Source: Rhizobium sp. C1
Lineage (GTDB): Bacteria > Pseudomonadota > Alphaproteobacteria > Rhizobiales > Rhizobiaceae
DNA length: 64,000 nucleotides
Direction: 5' to 3'
Assembly (NCBI RefSeq): GCF_021026335.1
Contig: NZ_JAJNCY010000001.1
Span: 1,054,001 to 1,118,000, forward strand
This document shows, piece by piece, positions 15,945-22,589 of the stretch. The first letter of the stretch is position 1, and every line of letters begins with the position of its first letter. The position numbers were made by a program, and so were the translations under genes. Under the pieces are notes generated by a model. That model was not told the DNA's origin and did no database searches. It saw nothing but the letters and a program-made list of their open reading frames with translations.

Positions 15945-16280
15945 ATGACCAATCACGCCCAGCTTCCCGAGCCGCCCTATTATGTGGTCTGCTTCTCCTC
16001 GCAGCGCACCGAAGGCGATCGTGGCTATGGCGAGATGGCGGATGCCATGGAGCGCCTGGCGCATGAGCAGCCGGGTTTTCTCGGCGTGGAGAGCGCGCGT
16101 GGCGCGGATGGGTTCGGGATTACGAACTCGTACTGGAAGGATGAAGACTCAATCCGGGCCTGGAAGCGCAATGTCGATCATCTCGTCGCACAGAAGCTCG
16201 GGCGGCAGGACTGGTATCGAACATACGAAATGCGGATCGCCCGGGTCGAGCGCGCTTACGGGTTCAGCAGGGCAGACTGA
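15945..16280 (+). CDS. Antibiotic biosynthesis monooxygenase (ABM) domain protein
   Basis: A 111-residue single ferredoxin-like (ABM/Dabb-type) protein: PYYVVCFSSQRT..GYGEMADAMERLAHEQPGFLGVESARGADGFGITNSYWKDEDSIRAWKRN has the strand-helix-strand pattern and the typical PGFLGVES and W-K/R-W-K motifs. Such proteins range from small oxygenases to heme or quinone handlers. It follows the sulfotransferase-like gene closely and is probably in the same transcript. Confidence 0.82.
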   Translation: MTNHAQLPEPPYYVVCFSSQRTEGDRGYGEMADAMERLAHEQPGFLGVESARGADGFGITNSYWKDEDSIRAWKRNVDHLVAQKLGRQDWYRTYEMRIARVERAYGFSRAD

Positions 16281-16365
16281 GACGCCGGCTTCGCTCAAAT
16301 GCCTCGTATCGGCTTCAGTATTTGCTTACGGAGATTGGCTATCATGATACGGATCAAAGCTCCGG

Positions 16366-16722
16366 ATGTCAGCCATGAGTTCCATTTCCGCCGCCATGAA
16401 CACCGCTCTTTCGGGCATGCTCGCACAGCAGCAGCGCGCCGCCTCGACCGCGAACAACGTGGCGAATGCGCTCACGCCCGGCTATGACCGGCTGGTGACA
16501 AGCACGAAGAGCAATGCGGGCGGCGGGGTCACTGCTTCGACGGCAAAGTCGGGCACGGGCACTTCGCCTGACAGTTCCAATGTCGATCTGGCGCAGGAAG
16601 CCGTGGACATGATCGAAACGACCACAGCCTACAAGGCCAATGTCTCGGTCTTCGAAGCTGGCGCCGACATGTGGGAGGCGCTCTCAACCATGGTACGCGA
16701 CAACGACGGCGACCACCGGTAG
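16366..16722 (+). CDS. Small stand-alone flagellar basal-body rod-like protein
   Basis: A 118-residue protein that combines the two terminal motifs of flagellar rod/hook proteins. Near the N-terminus [25 protein letters not shown] matches the Flg_bb_rod signature (ANNxANxxTxGY), and the C-terminus [34 protein letters not shown] matches the FlgC/FlgE-type coiled-coil end. The central region found in FlgB/FlgC/FlgG is nearly absent. No other flagellar gene is in the window. ATG 16375 is an alternative start; neither has a strong ribosome site. It could be an auxiliary rod or secretion-related protein. Confidence 0.7.
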   Translation: MSAMSSISAAMNTALSGMLAQQQRAASTANNVANALTPGYDRLVTSTKSNAGGGVTASTAKSGTGTSPDSSNVDLAQEAVDMIETTTAYKANVSVFEAGADMWEALSTMVRDNDGDHR

Positions 16723-16767
16723 CCGCAATCATTCTCATTCGCCATGCATCCATTCACATGAGCGCCA

Positions 16768-16796
16768 TTGTCGCCCTGTAGAAGGCGCTATATATC
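16768..16796 (+). promoter_or_regulatory. Probable sigma-70 promoter of argC
   Basis: TTGTCG (16768-16773), 17-base spacer and TATATC (16791-16796), 57 bases upstream of the argC ATG. An inverted repeat AGCGCC/GGCGCT (16761-16766, 16784-16789) brackets it and may be an operator. Confidence 0.45.
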
Positions 16797-16852
16797 AGGC
16801 CGACGCGGTGCTATTGCGCCGCAACGGTTTCTTCAAGCGCAGGACGGACAAG

Positions 16853-17785
16853 ATGGCACCGAAGATCTTCATTGATGGCGAACACGGCACGACGGGCTTG
16901 CAGATCCGCCAGCGTCTGGCCGAGCGCCGCGATCTTCAGATGCTCTCCATTCCGGAAGCCGAGCGGCGCAATGCCGCGATGCGCGAGGACATGCTGAACT
17001 CGGCAGACATCGCAATCCTCTGCCTGCCCGACGATGCCTCCATTGAGGCTGCGAAGATGACCGAGGGCAATAACAGCGTGCGGCTTCTCGATGCCTCGAC
17101 CGCCTTCCGCGTCGATCCGGCCTGGGCCTATGGCTTTGCCGAAATGGACAAGGCGCAGGCCGACAAGATCAAGACGGCGCGGCATGTCTCCAATCCCGGC
17201 TGCTATCCGACGGGCGCCATCGGGCTCATCCGTCCGCTGCGCGCTGCGGGCATCCTTCCCGACGGCTATCCGGTCAGCGTGAACGCTGTTTCCGGTTATA
17301 CCGGCGGCGGCAAGGCGATGATCGCGCAGATGGAAGACGCTTCGCGCGAAGATCACATCGCCTCGCCAAACTTCGTCTATGGCCTGACGCTGAAGCACAA
17401 GCATGTGCCGGAAATGAAGGTTCATGGCCTGCTTGACCGCCCGCCGCTGTTCTCGCCCTCCGTTGGACGTTTCCCACAGGGCATGATCGTGCAGGTTCCG
17501 CTGTTCCTCGAAGACCTGAAGGGCGGCCAGACGGTCGAGACGATCCACAAGGTTCTCGTCGAACACTATGCCGGCCAGTCGATCGTTGAGGTCGTTCCGC
17601 TTGAGGTCTCCTCCAAGCTGCCGCGCGTCGATGCGGTCGAGCTCGCCGGCAAGGACACGATGAAGCTCTTTGTTTTCGGAACGCCAGGCCAGCCGCATGT
17701 CAACCTCGTGGCGCTGCTCGACAATCTTGGCAAAGGCGCCTCGGGTGCCGCCGTGCAGAACATGGATCTGATGCTCGCGGCCTGA
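16853..17785 (+). CDS. argC: N-acetyl-gamma-glutamyl-phosphate reductase, type 2
   Basis: A 310-residue reductase of the short type 2 class common in alphaproteobacteria. It opens with the NADP-binding [17 protein letters not shown]; the catalytic cysteine is Cys117 in [12 protein letters not shown], and GYTGGGK follows. It reduces N-acetylglutamyl phosphate to the semialdehyde, the third step of arginine synthesis. The upstream reading frame overlaps the flagellar-like gene, so the ATG at 16853 is chosen. Confidence 0.96.
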   Translation: MAPKIFIDGEHGTTGLQIRQRLAERRDLQMLSIPEAERRNAAMREDMLNSADIAILCLPDDASIEAAKMTEGNNSVRLLDASTAFRVDPAWAYGFAEMDKAQADKIKTARHVSNPGCYPTGAIGLIRPLRAAGILPDGYPVSVNAVSGYTGGGKAMIAQMEDASREDHIASPNFVYGLTLKHKHVPEMKVHGLLDRPPLFSPSVGRFPQGMIVQVPLFLEDLKGGQTVETIHKVLVEHYAGQSIVEVVPLEVSSKLPRVDAVELAGKDTMKLFVFGTPGQPHVNLVALLDNLGKGASGAAVQNMDLMLAA

Positions 17786-17821
17786 TCGCGGCGGAATAGG
17801 CATCTTGGGAGGGGCGCCTCG

Positions 17822-18211
17822 ATGATCGATCATATGGGAATATCCGTGTCCGACTTCGCGACGTCGAAGGCCTTTTATGACGCCGTCATGCCGACGCTCG
17901 GGGCAGCCCGCTGCATGGACGTGACGGCGGAGCAGACCGGCGGCACCTATGAAGGCGCCGGCTATGGCGTCGGTGGCAAACCGTCCTTCTGGATCGGCAT
18001 TGGTGGCGCGCTTCAGGGCCGGCTGCACGTCGCCTTCACGGCGAATGATCGTGCCTCTGTGAACGCCTTTTATGAGGCAGCCATCAAGGCCGGCGCGACG
18101 GACAATGGGCCGCCCGGCATTCGCGCGCATTATCACCCGAACTACTACGGCGCCTTCGTGCTTGATCCGGATGGCCATAATATCGAGGCGGTCTGCCATC
18201 GCCCCGAATGA
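17822..18211 (+). CDS. VOC superfamily protein (glyoxalase-like)
   Basis: A 129-residue VOC protein with IDHMGISVSDFATSKAFYDAVM at the start and HPNYYGAFVLDPDGHNIEAVCH at the end, including the expected His and Glu ligand positions (His4-like and terminal Glu). GGGAGGGG lies about 8 bases before the ATG. Located 36 bases after argC; may be read through from it. The substrate is unknown. Confidence 0.87.
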   Translation: MIDHMGISVSDFATSKAFYDAVMPTLGAARCMDVTAEQTGGTYEGAGYGVGGKPSFWIGIGGALQGRLHVAFTANDRASVNAFYEAAIKAGATDNGPPGIRAHYHPNYYGAFVLDPDGHNIEAVCHRPE

Positions 18212-18301
18212 AGATTGTACGCAATCTTCGAACGATCCATCCAATAAATCTCCGTAGCGAAGACAATCGAAATCCCTATATTGATCTCAACAGAGGGGTC
18301 A

Positions 18302-18345
18302 GGCGTATTCGGCAGTGGCCGATTACGCCCGACCGCTGATTTTTT
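18302..18345 (+). terminator. Terminator with a competing hairpin, between the VOC and LigB genes
   Basis: Two mutually exclusive folds share bases. One is GGCGTA..TCGGC/GCCGA..TACGCC (18302-18329), with one internal mismatch. The other is CAGTGG.CG/CG.CCGCTG (18313-18338) followed directly by ATTTTTT, a rho-independent terminator shape. It most simply ends the VOC transcript, but the alternative pairing is the layout of an attenuator for the LigB gene 60 bases further on. Confidence 0.5.
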
Positions 18346-18348
18346 AAC

Positions 18349-18392
18349 GCAATTCCTGACGCGAAACCGTTTTCCACTTTCGCTGGAATTGC
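18349..18392. repeat. Rhizobial-type interspersed palindromic repeat, copy 1
   Basis: GCAATTCC and GGAATTGC bound a 44-base element. A second copy, 35 of 44 bases identical by my count, lies at 19747-19790. I recall very similar elements as common in Agrobacterium/Rhizobium intergenic regions. This copy ends 15 bases before the LigB-type start. Confidence 0.7.
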
Positions 18393-18407
18393 TTGAGAGG
18401 TGCTACG

Positions 18408-19223
18408 ATGTCTCAGAAGCAGCCGGTATATTTCATTCCCCATGGCGGTGGCCCCTGGCACGTGATGGACGGAAACACACGCTTCGGCAATTGGGCCGAT
18501 CTTCGGGCGTTTCTCGAATCGGTTCAGGGCGAGCTTCCGGAAAAGCCGAAGGCCATTCTCGCCATCACGGCGCATTGGGATGATGTCGGCACCGTCACCA
18601 TTTCGACGGCCGAAAAGCCCGGCATGTATTACGACTATTACGGCTTCCCGCCGCATACCTATGAGATCAAGTACCCGGCCCCGGGCGCGCCGGACATTGC
18701 GGAACATGTGCGCAAGGTTCTGGCCGATGCGGGCATTCCAACAGAAACGGATTCGGTGCGCGGCTATGACCACGGCACTTTCGTGCCGCTGATGGTGGCC
18801 TTTCCCGAGGCCGAAATCCCCGTCATCCAGATGTCGATCCGGAAAGATCTCGACCCGGCTTTCCATATTGCGCTGGGCCGTGCACTGGCACCGCTTCGTG
18901 ACGAGGGCATTCTGATCGTCGGCAGCGGTCTCTCCTACCACAACATGCGGGGGTTCGGCTCGACCGAGCCCGGTCATGTCGCTCAGGCAAAGGCATTCGA
19001 CGGCTGGCTGAAGGAAACACTGGAAACTGCAGACACGGCCGAACGCGACAAGCGCCTCGCGCACTGGTGGGACAATCCCGACGCCCGCGCCTGCCACTTC
19101 CCGACGCCGGAGCATTTCCTGCCGGTCATGGTCGCAGCCGGCGCCGGTAATGGCGAACCGGGTCATCAGGTCTTCCAGGGGATCGTGCTGGAGAAGCCCT
19201 ATTCGGGATACCGCTGGGGCTGA
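18408..19223 (+). CDS. LigB-type extradiol ring-cleavage dioxygenase (4,5-DOPA dioxygenase family)
   Basis: A 271-residue class III extradiol dioxygenase. Likely metal-binding and catalytic histidines appear in PHGGGPWH (about residue 12), TAHWDD (about residue 56), YDHGTFVPL (about residue 125) and the C-terminal SYHNMRGF (about residue 180). The family cleaves catechol-type substrates, but many bacterial members (YgiD-like) use DOPA-like or unknown substrates, with Zn or Fe. GAGAGG lies 7 bases before the ATG at 18408. Stand-alone gene. Confidence 0.88.
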   Translation: MSQKQPVYFIPHGGGPWHVMDGNTRFGNWADLRAFLESVQGELPEKPKAILAITAHWDDVGTVTISTAEKPGMYYDYYGFPPHTYEIKYPAPGAPDIAEHVRKVLADAGIPTETDSVRGYDHGTFVPLMVAFPEAEIPVIQMSIRKDLDPAFHIALGRALAPLRDEGILIVGSGLSYHNMRGFGSTEPGHVAQAKAFDGWLKETLETADTAERDKRLAHWWDNPDARACHFPTPEHFLPVMVAAGAGNGEPGHQVFQGIVLEKPYSGYRWG

Positions 19224-19248
19224 GCCGCACGCCAAGCCCATTTGAGGA

Positions 19249-19270
19249 CCCGGGCGTTTATTCGCCCGGG
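19249..19270. terminator. GC-rich hairpin between convergent LigB and small membrane-protein genes
   Basis: CCCGGGCG-N6-CGCCCGGG is a perfect 8-bp stem. It lies 26 bases past the LigB stop and overlaps the last codons of the 41-residue gene on the other strand. It lacks a T tract, so it may act as a bidirectional or rho-assisted terminator or transcript-end stabiliser. Confidence 0.45.
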
Positions 19271-19383
19271 TGCATTCGGCGATGGCGACGATCATTCCAA
19301 TCGTTCAATAAAACGATGCCCCATCCCAAAGCTGCGATCAAAAAAGGCAATATATAGAGATAGAACACGATAGTGTCGCTCAT
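19258..19383 (-). CDS. 41-residue single-pass membrane protein, second gene of a coupled pair
   Basis: Too short for usual gene finding. It begins at the ATG whose last bases form the stop of the 75-residue gene upstream (ATGA overlap at 19380-19383), with a good AGGAAGG about 8 bases before it. The product, starting MSDTIVFYLYILPF, has one membrane helix (about residues 5-25) and a short basic tail (WNDRRHRRMHPGE), predicting N-out/C-in topology. No family recognised. The coupled start, ribosome site and coherent topology are the reasons for calling it a gene. Confidence 0.6.
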   Translation of the reverse strand: MSDTIVFYLYILPFLIAALGWGIVLLNDWNDRRHRRMHPGE

Positions 19384-19607
19384 GATTGCAACCTTCCTAG
19401 AACGTGTCTAGCTCCGAAATGTAATGCGACAGCAGCAAAAAGCCAAGCGATCGTCGCGAATATCGCAAGCATCGAAACGTGAACGCTCGCACTTCCGACG
19501 GATGCCGCGACAGCCGGCGCGATAAATCCCGCAGCTGCACAGGCAGTGGATGCGCGGTCCAGCGCGTTGGCGAGGAGTTTTGTGCGTTCGTTTCGGATCA
19601 GGCTCAT
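19380..19607 (-). CDS. 75-residue two-helix membrane protein, function unknown
   Basis: A small protein with two hydrophobic segments (about residues 20-37 and 44-66) and the basic N-terminus MSLIRNERTKLLANALDRAS. GGAAGG lies 2-8 bases ahead of the ATG. Its stop overlaps the start of the 41-residue gene, so both are probably made together and may form a complex. It lies downstream of ctaA on the same strand, 162 bases after its stop, with a palindromic repeat in between, so it likely has its own promoter or is read through from ctaA. Confidence 0.65.
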   Translation of the reverse strand: MSLIRNERTKLLANALDRASTACAAAGFIAPAVAASVGSASVHVSMLAIFATIAWLFAAVALHFGARHVLGRLQS

Positions 19608-19746
19608 GGCCTTCCCATAGCACAGCCCGATACAACCGTCACGCGATCAGCGTTTTTCAGAAGGATACACTTGCGTTGCTTGCCGCGTCGGGAAACGTTC
19701 CAAGCTTCAAAGGAAGCGCTAATACGCTCTATCGTCTCGTCTTTAC

Positions 19747-19790
19747 GCAACTCTGGACGCAAAACCCTTTTAGACTTTCGCTGGAATCTC
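19747..19790. repeat. Rhizobial-type interspersed palindromic repeat, copy 2, overlapping the 3' end of ctaA
   Basis: This 44-base element matches copy 1 (18349-18392) at 35 of 44 positions, including the shared ACTTTCGCTGGAAT core. It overlaps the coding end of ctaA: the stop codon and the last seven or so codons (REIPAKV) are read from the repeat. Confidence 0.65.
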
Positions 19791-20852
19791 TCGAGGATAT
19801 TCCCCCACAAAGCCGCGCCAATGGGCGATGGCGAAGCCAAGCACGATCAGCGCGCCGATCTGATGGGTGAGTGCCGCATGCAGATCAACCTGGGTCAGAA
19901 GGGTTGCGATGCCAAGGCCGGCCTGTATGGTGACCAGCAGGAGGAAAACGATCCCGCGCCGGCAATGGGTAGAACCCCGCGCAACGCGGAAGAGCCAGAT
20001 GGCCTGGATCAATGCCGCGGCAAAAAGCACATAGGCGCCGCAGCGATGGACGAACTGCACCGTCTTCGGATTTTCGAAGAGGTTGATCCACCACGGCTTC
20101 TGGATGAAGAGATCGCCGGGGACGAGTGCGCCATCCATCAGCGGCCAGGTATTGTAGCTCATGCCCGCATGGAGACCGGCGACAAGCGCGCCGAGATAGA
20201 TCTGGAAGAGCGCCAGGAACGCGATCACGCCCGCGAAGAGCGCCCCTCCCCCTGGTGCCTCGTCAGAGGAATGCGGGGTCAGGCCGCGCATGATCCAGAT
20301 CGTCGACGAGAAGATCAGACAGGCCATGACCAGATGCACGGCCAGCCGGTATTGACTCACGCTGGTCAGCTCCGTGAGTCCGGAAGCGACCATCCACCAG
20401 CCGATCGCCCCCTGAAGGCCACCGAGAAGGAAGATGCCCAGCAGCGGCAGGCGCAGGCGCTTCTCGATTTTGCCCTTCGCCAGGAAATAGAGAAACGGCA
20501 GGAAGAACAGGATGCCGATGGAGCGGGCAAGCAGCCGGTGCGCCCATTCCCACCAGTAGATGTTCTTGAAGCCCTCCAGCGTCATGTCCGAATTCATCTT
20601 CTGATATTGCGGGATGCGCTTGTAGAGGTCGAACTCTTCCTGCCACTGTTGCTCGTTCAGCGGCGGAACGACGCCATGGATCGGTTTCCATTCGGTGATT
20701 GAAAGGCCAGACTGGGTGAGCCGTGTTGCGCCGCCGACCATGACCAGCGCGAAAAGAGCCAGGACGACGAGGCCCAGCCAAATCCGCAACGGCCGCCGGT
20801 CGTCTCTCCCGGATTTCATCGTTTCCTGTCGTATCGCCGTGACATGCGCCAT
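19770..20852 (-). CDS. ctaA: Heme A synthase (COX15/CtaA family)
   Basis: A 360-residue polytopic membrane enzyme with eight hydrophobic helices. The paired four-helix modules carry the heme-ligand histidine regions: WEWAHRLLARSIG, AVHLVMACLIF, FVHRCGAYVLF and ALTHQIGALIVLGFAIAHW. It converts heme O to heme A for aa3-type oxidases. Length is normal for the alphaproteobacterial type. The last residues come from a repeat element that has fused to the gene end. It is divergent from the DUF2842 gene, its common neighbour in Hyphomicrobiales. Confidence 0.95.
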   Translation of the reverse strand: MAHVTAIRQETMKSGRDDRRPLRIWLGLVVLALFALVMVGGATRLTQSGLSITEWKPIHGVVPPLNEQQWQEEFDLYKRIPQYQKMNSDMTLEGFKNIYWWEWAHRLLARSIGILFFLPFLYFLAKGKIEKRLRLPLLGIFLLGGLQGAIGWWMVASGLTELTSVSQYRLAVHLVMACLIFSSTIWIMRGLTPHSSDEAPGGGALFAGVIAFLALFQIYLGALVAGLHAGMSYNTWPLMDGALVPGDLFIQKPWWINLFENPKTVQFVHRCGAYVLFAAALIQAIWLFRVARGSTHCRRGIVFLLLVTIQAGLGIATLLTQVDLHAALTHQIGALIVLGFAIAHWRGFVGEYPREIPAKV

Positions 20853-20990
20853 CGATCATCACCTTTATGAAACCAGAGTTGATTTGCCTGTAAAGGCGGT
20901 GCATTACAAGCGCCAAAGGGTCGCATGGACGCCGGTTCTCCAAGCCTGCCGTCGCTCCGTGTGGGAGGAACGCTTGAAACGAGGAAGCAG

Positions 20991-21209
20991 ATGCCCCTGA
21001 GACTGAGAAAACTGATCGGCATGATCGCGTTGATCGTCTTCATCGGCGTCTATATCGTCATCGTTCTTTCGGTTGCCTCGGTGCGATTTGCAGATGCGCC
21101 GTGGTGGTCTCACCTCATCTTTTTTGCCGTTGGCGGTCTTCTCTGGGTTCCGCCGGCCATGGCCATCATCAAATGGATGGAGCGGCCGGTCGACGACGGA
21201 CGTCGTTAA
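20991..21209 (+). CDS. DUF2842 small membrane protein
   Basis: A 72-residue protein with two membrane helices (LIGMIALIVFIGVYIVIVLSVA and WWSHLIFFAVGGLLWVPPAMAIIKWM), ending in a short tail RPVDDGRR. This matches DUF2842, an alphaproteobacterial family usually placed beside ctaA. GAGGAAG lies about 4-8 bases before the ATG at 20991. A role linked to terminal oxidase assembly is a guess from synteny only. Confidence 0.85.
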   Translation: MPLRLRKLIGMIALIVFIGVYIVIVLSVASVRFADAPWWSHLIFFAVGGLLWVPPAMAIIKWMERPVDDGRR

Positions 21210-21383
21210 GACTGCGCTAACCCAATACGGAAAATCCACCCGCAGCGGTTTCAAAATAAACCAATCCTTGGTGGCGGCCCTGCATCATCGACTGAACTGC
21301 CGAGAAGAGCAGGAGGGCGACGTGTTTCGAGCCCATTCCGACGCCTTCCCTGCCCGACCGCGAACAAGGACGCCCCGACGCGC

Positions 21384-22586
21384 ATGAATGCCATCACGAT
21401 GGAAGTTGCGGCATCCAAAGCGCGCCTCGCGCCGGATATCTGCGTCTATCACAGCTTCGAACCGGTCGAACGCGAATGGTCCATGCTGGAGGCTGGCCGT
21501 CACGTTTCGCTGCACCATTCGCTTGCCTGGTGCAGAGCCTGGGCGAAGAACATGAACCCGGAGCTCGCCATCGTGGTAGGCCGCGTGCGTGGGCGCACCG
21601 TCTTCATTCTGCCTCTGGAAATCCTGTCGACCGATCTTGGCCGGATCGCCCGCTTCATCGGCGCGCGCCACTCCAATCTCAATACCGGGCTCTTCAATGA
21701 AAGCTTTGCGCTCAGCCTCAGCGCGGCGGACCTGAAGGCGATTTTCGCCGCGATTCGGCGACAGCTGGCTGGCCGCGCTGACCTCATCCAGTTCACCAAC
21801 ATGCCCCAAAGCTGGCGCGGTGTCTCCGTTCCCTGGCTCCTTGCCGGCGCGATCGAGAATCAGAACAAGGCCTATCAGCTGCCGATCCGGGCCACGATGG
21901 ACAAGACGCTGGAGCAGGTTCACGCCAAGCGGAAACGCAAGCTCTACCGCAGATCGATCCGCCAATTCGAGGAGGCCGGCGGCTACGAGCATATCGTGGC
22001 GCAAACACCGGAGGAAAAGGACGCGCTTCTGTCGCTGTTCTTCCGGCAAAAGGCCGAGAGACTGCAGGCGATGCACCTGCCGAACCCGTTTCGCGATGAG
22101 GCGACCAGAAGCTTTTTCCGCGACGCCGCCCTTTCGGCGCAGGAGGCGCCCAATGTCGCGCTCAGCCTGCATGCGTTGAGGCTGAACGACGAAAAGCGGA
22201 CGATTGCCGCCATTGCCGGCCTGTCGCGCAAGGGCGATCACATCATCTGCCAGTTCGGGTCGGTCGAAAGCGATAGCGTACGCGGCGCAAGCCCCGGCGA
22301 ATTTCTCTTCTATCTCATGATCGAACAAGCCTGCGAGAGCCGGGTGGCCCTTTTCGATTTCGGCATCGGCTACCAGCTTTACAAGAAGAACTGGTGCCCG
22401 GTGGAGACGCAGCACTATGATGTACTGGTTCCTGTCAGCCTGCGCGGCCGCGTCGGCGCATTCGCGATCTCGGCGGCAACGCGCCTGAAGGCAGCCATCA
22501 AGCGTAACCGGCCGCTTTATGCGCTGATCCAAAAACTCAGGGCGGACAAGCAAAGCTCGCCCGCCCCGTCGTCAGAGACTGATTGA
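21384..22586 (+). CDS. GNAT acyltransferase of the BioF2/CelD type, polysaccharide-associated
   Basis: A 400-residue protein with two GNAT-like halves (PF13480, formerly 'cellulose biosynthesis protein CelD'). The C-terminal half contains KRKRKLYRRSIRQFEEAGGYE, GEFLFYLMIEQACESRVALFDFGIG and YKKNWCPVETQHYD, typical family blocks. Such enzymes are thought to acylate polysaccharide precursors or transfer from acyl-CoA or aminoacyl-tRNA donors. It stands at the left edge of the surface polysaccharide locus and converges on the ExoP-like gene (3-base gap). It is the probable decorating enzyme of the pathway. Confidence 0.82.
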   Translation: MNAITMEVAASKARLAPDICVYHSFEPVEREWSMLEAGRHVSLHHSLAWCRAWAKNMNPELAIVVGRVRGRTVFILPLEILSTDLGRIARFIGARHSNLNTGLFNESFALSLSAADLKAIFAAIRRQLAGRADLIQFTNMPQSWRGVSVPWLLAGAIENQNKAYQLPIRATMDKTLEQVHAKRKRKLYRRSIRQFEEAGGYEHIVAQTPEEKDALLSLFFRQKAERLQAMHLPNPFRDEATRSFFRDAALSAQEAPNVALSLHALRLNDEKRTIAAIAGLSRKGDHIICQFGSVESDSVRGASPGEFLFYLMIEQACESRVALFDFGIGYQLYKKNWCPVETQHYDVLVPVSLRGRVGAFAISAATRLKAAIKRNRPLYALIQKLRADKQSSPAPSSETD

Positions 22587-22589
22587 CCT

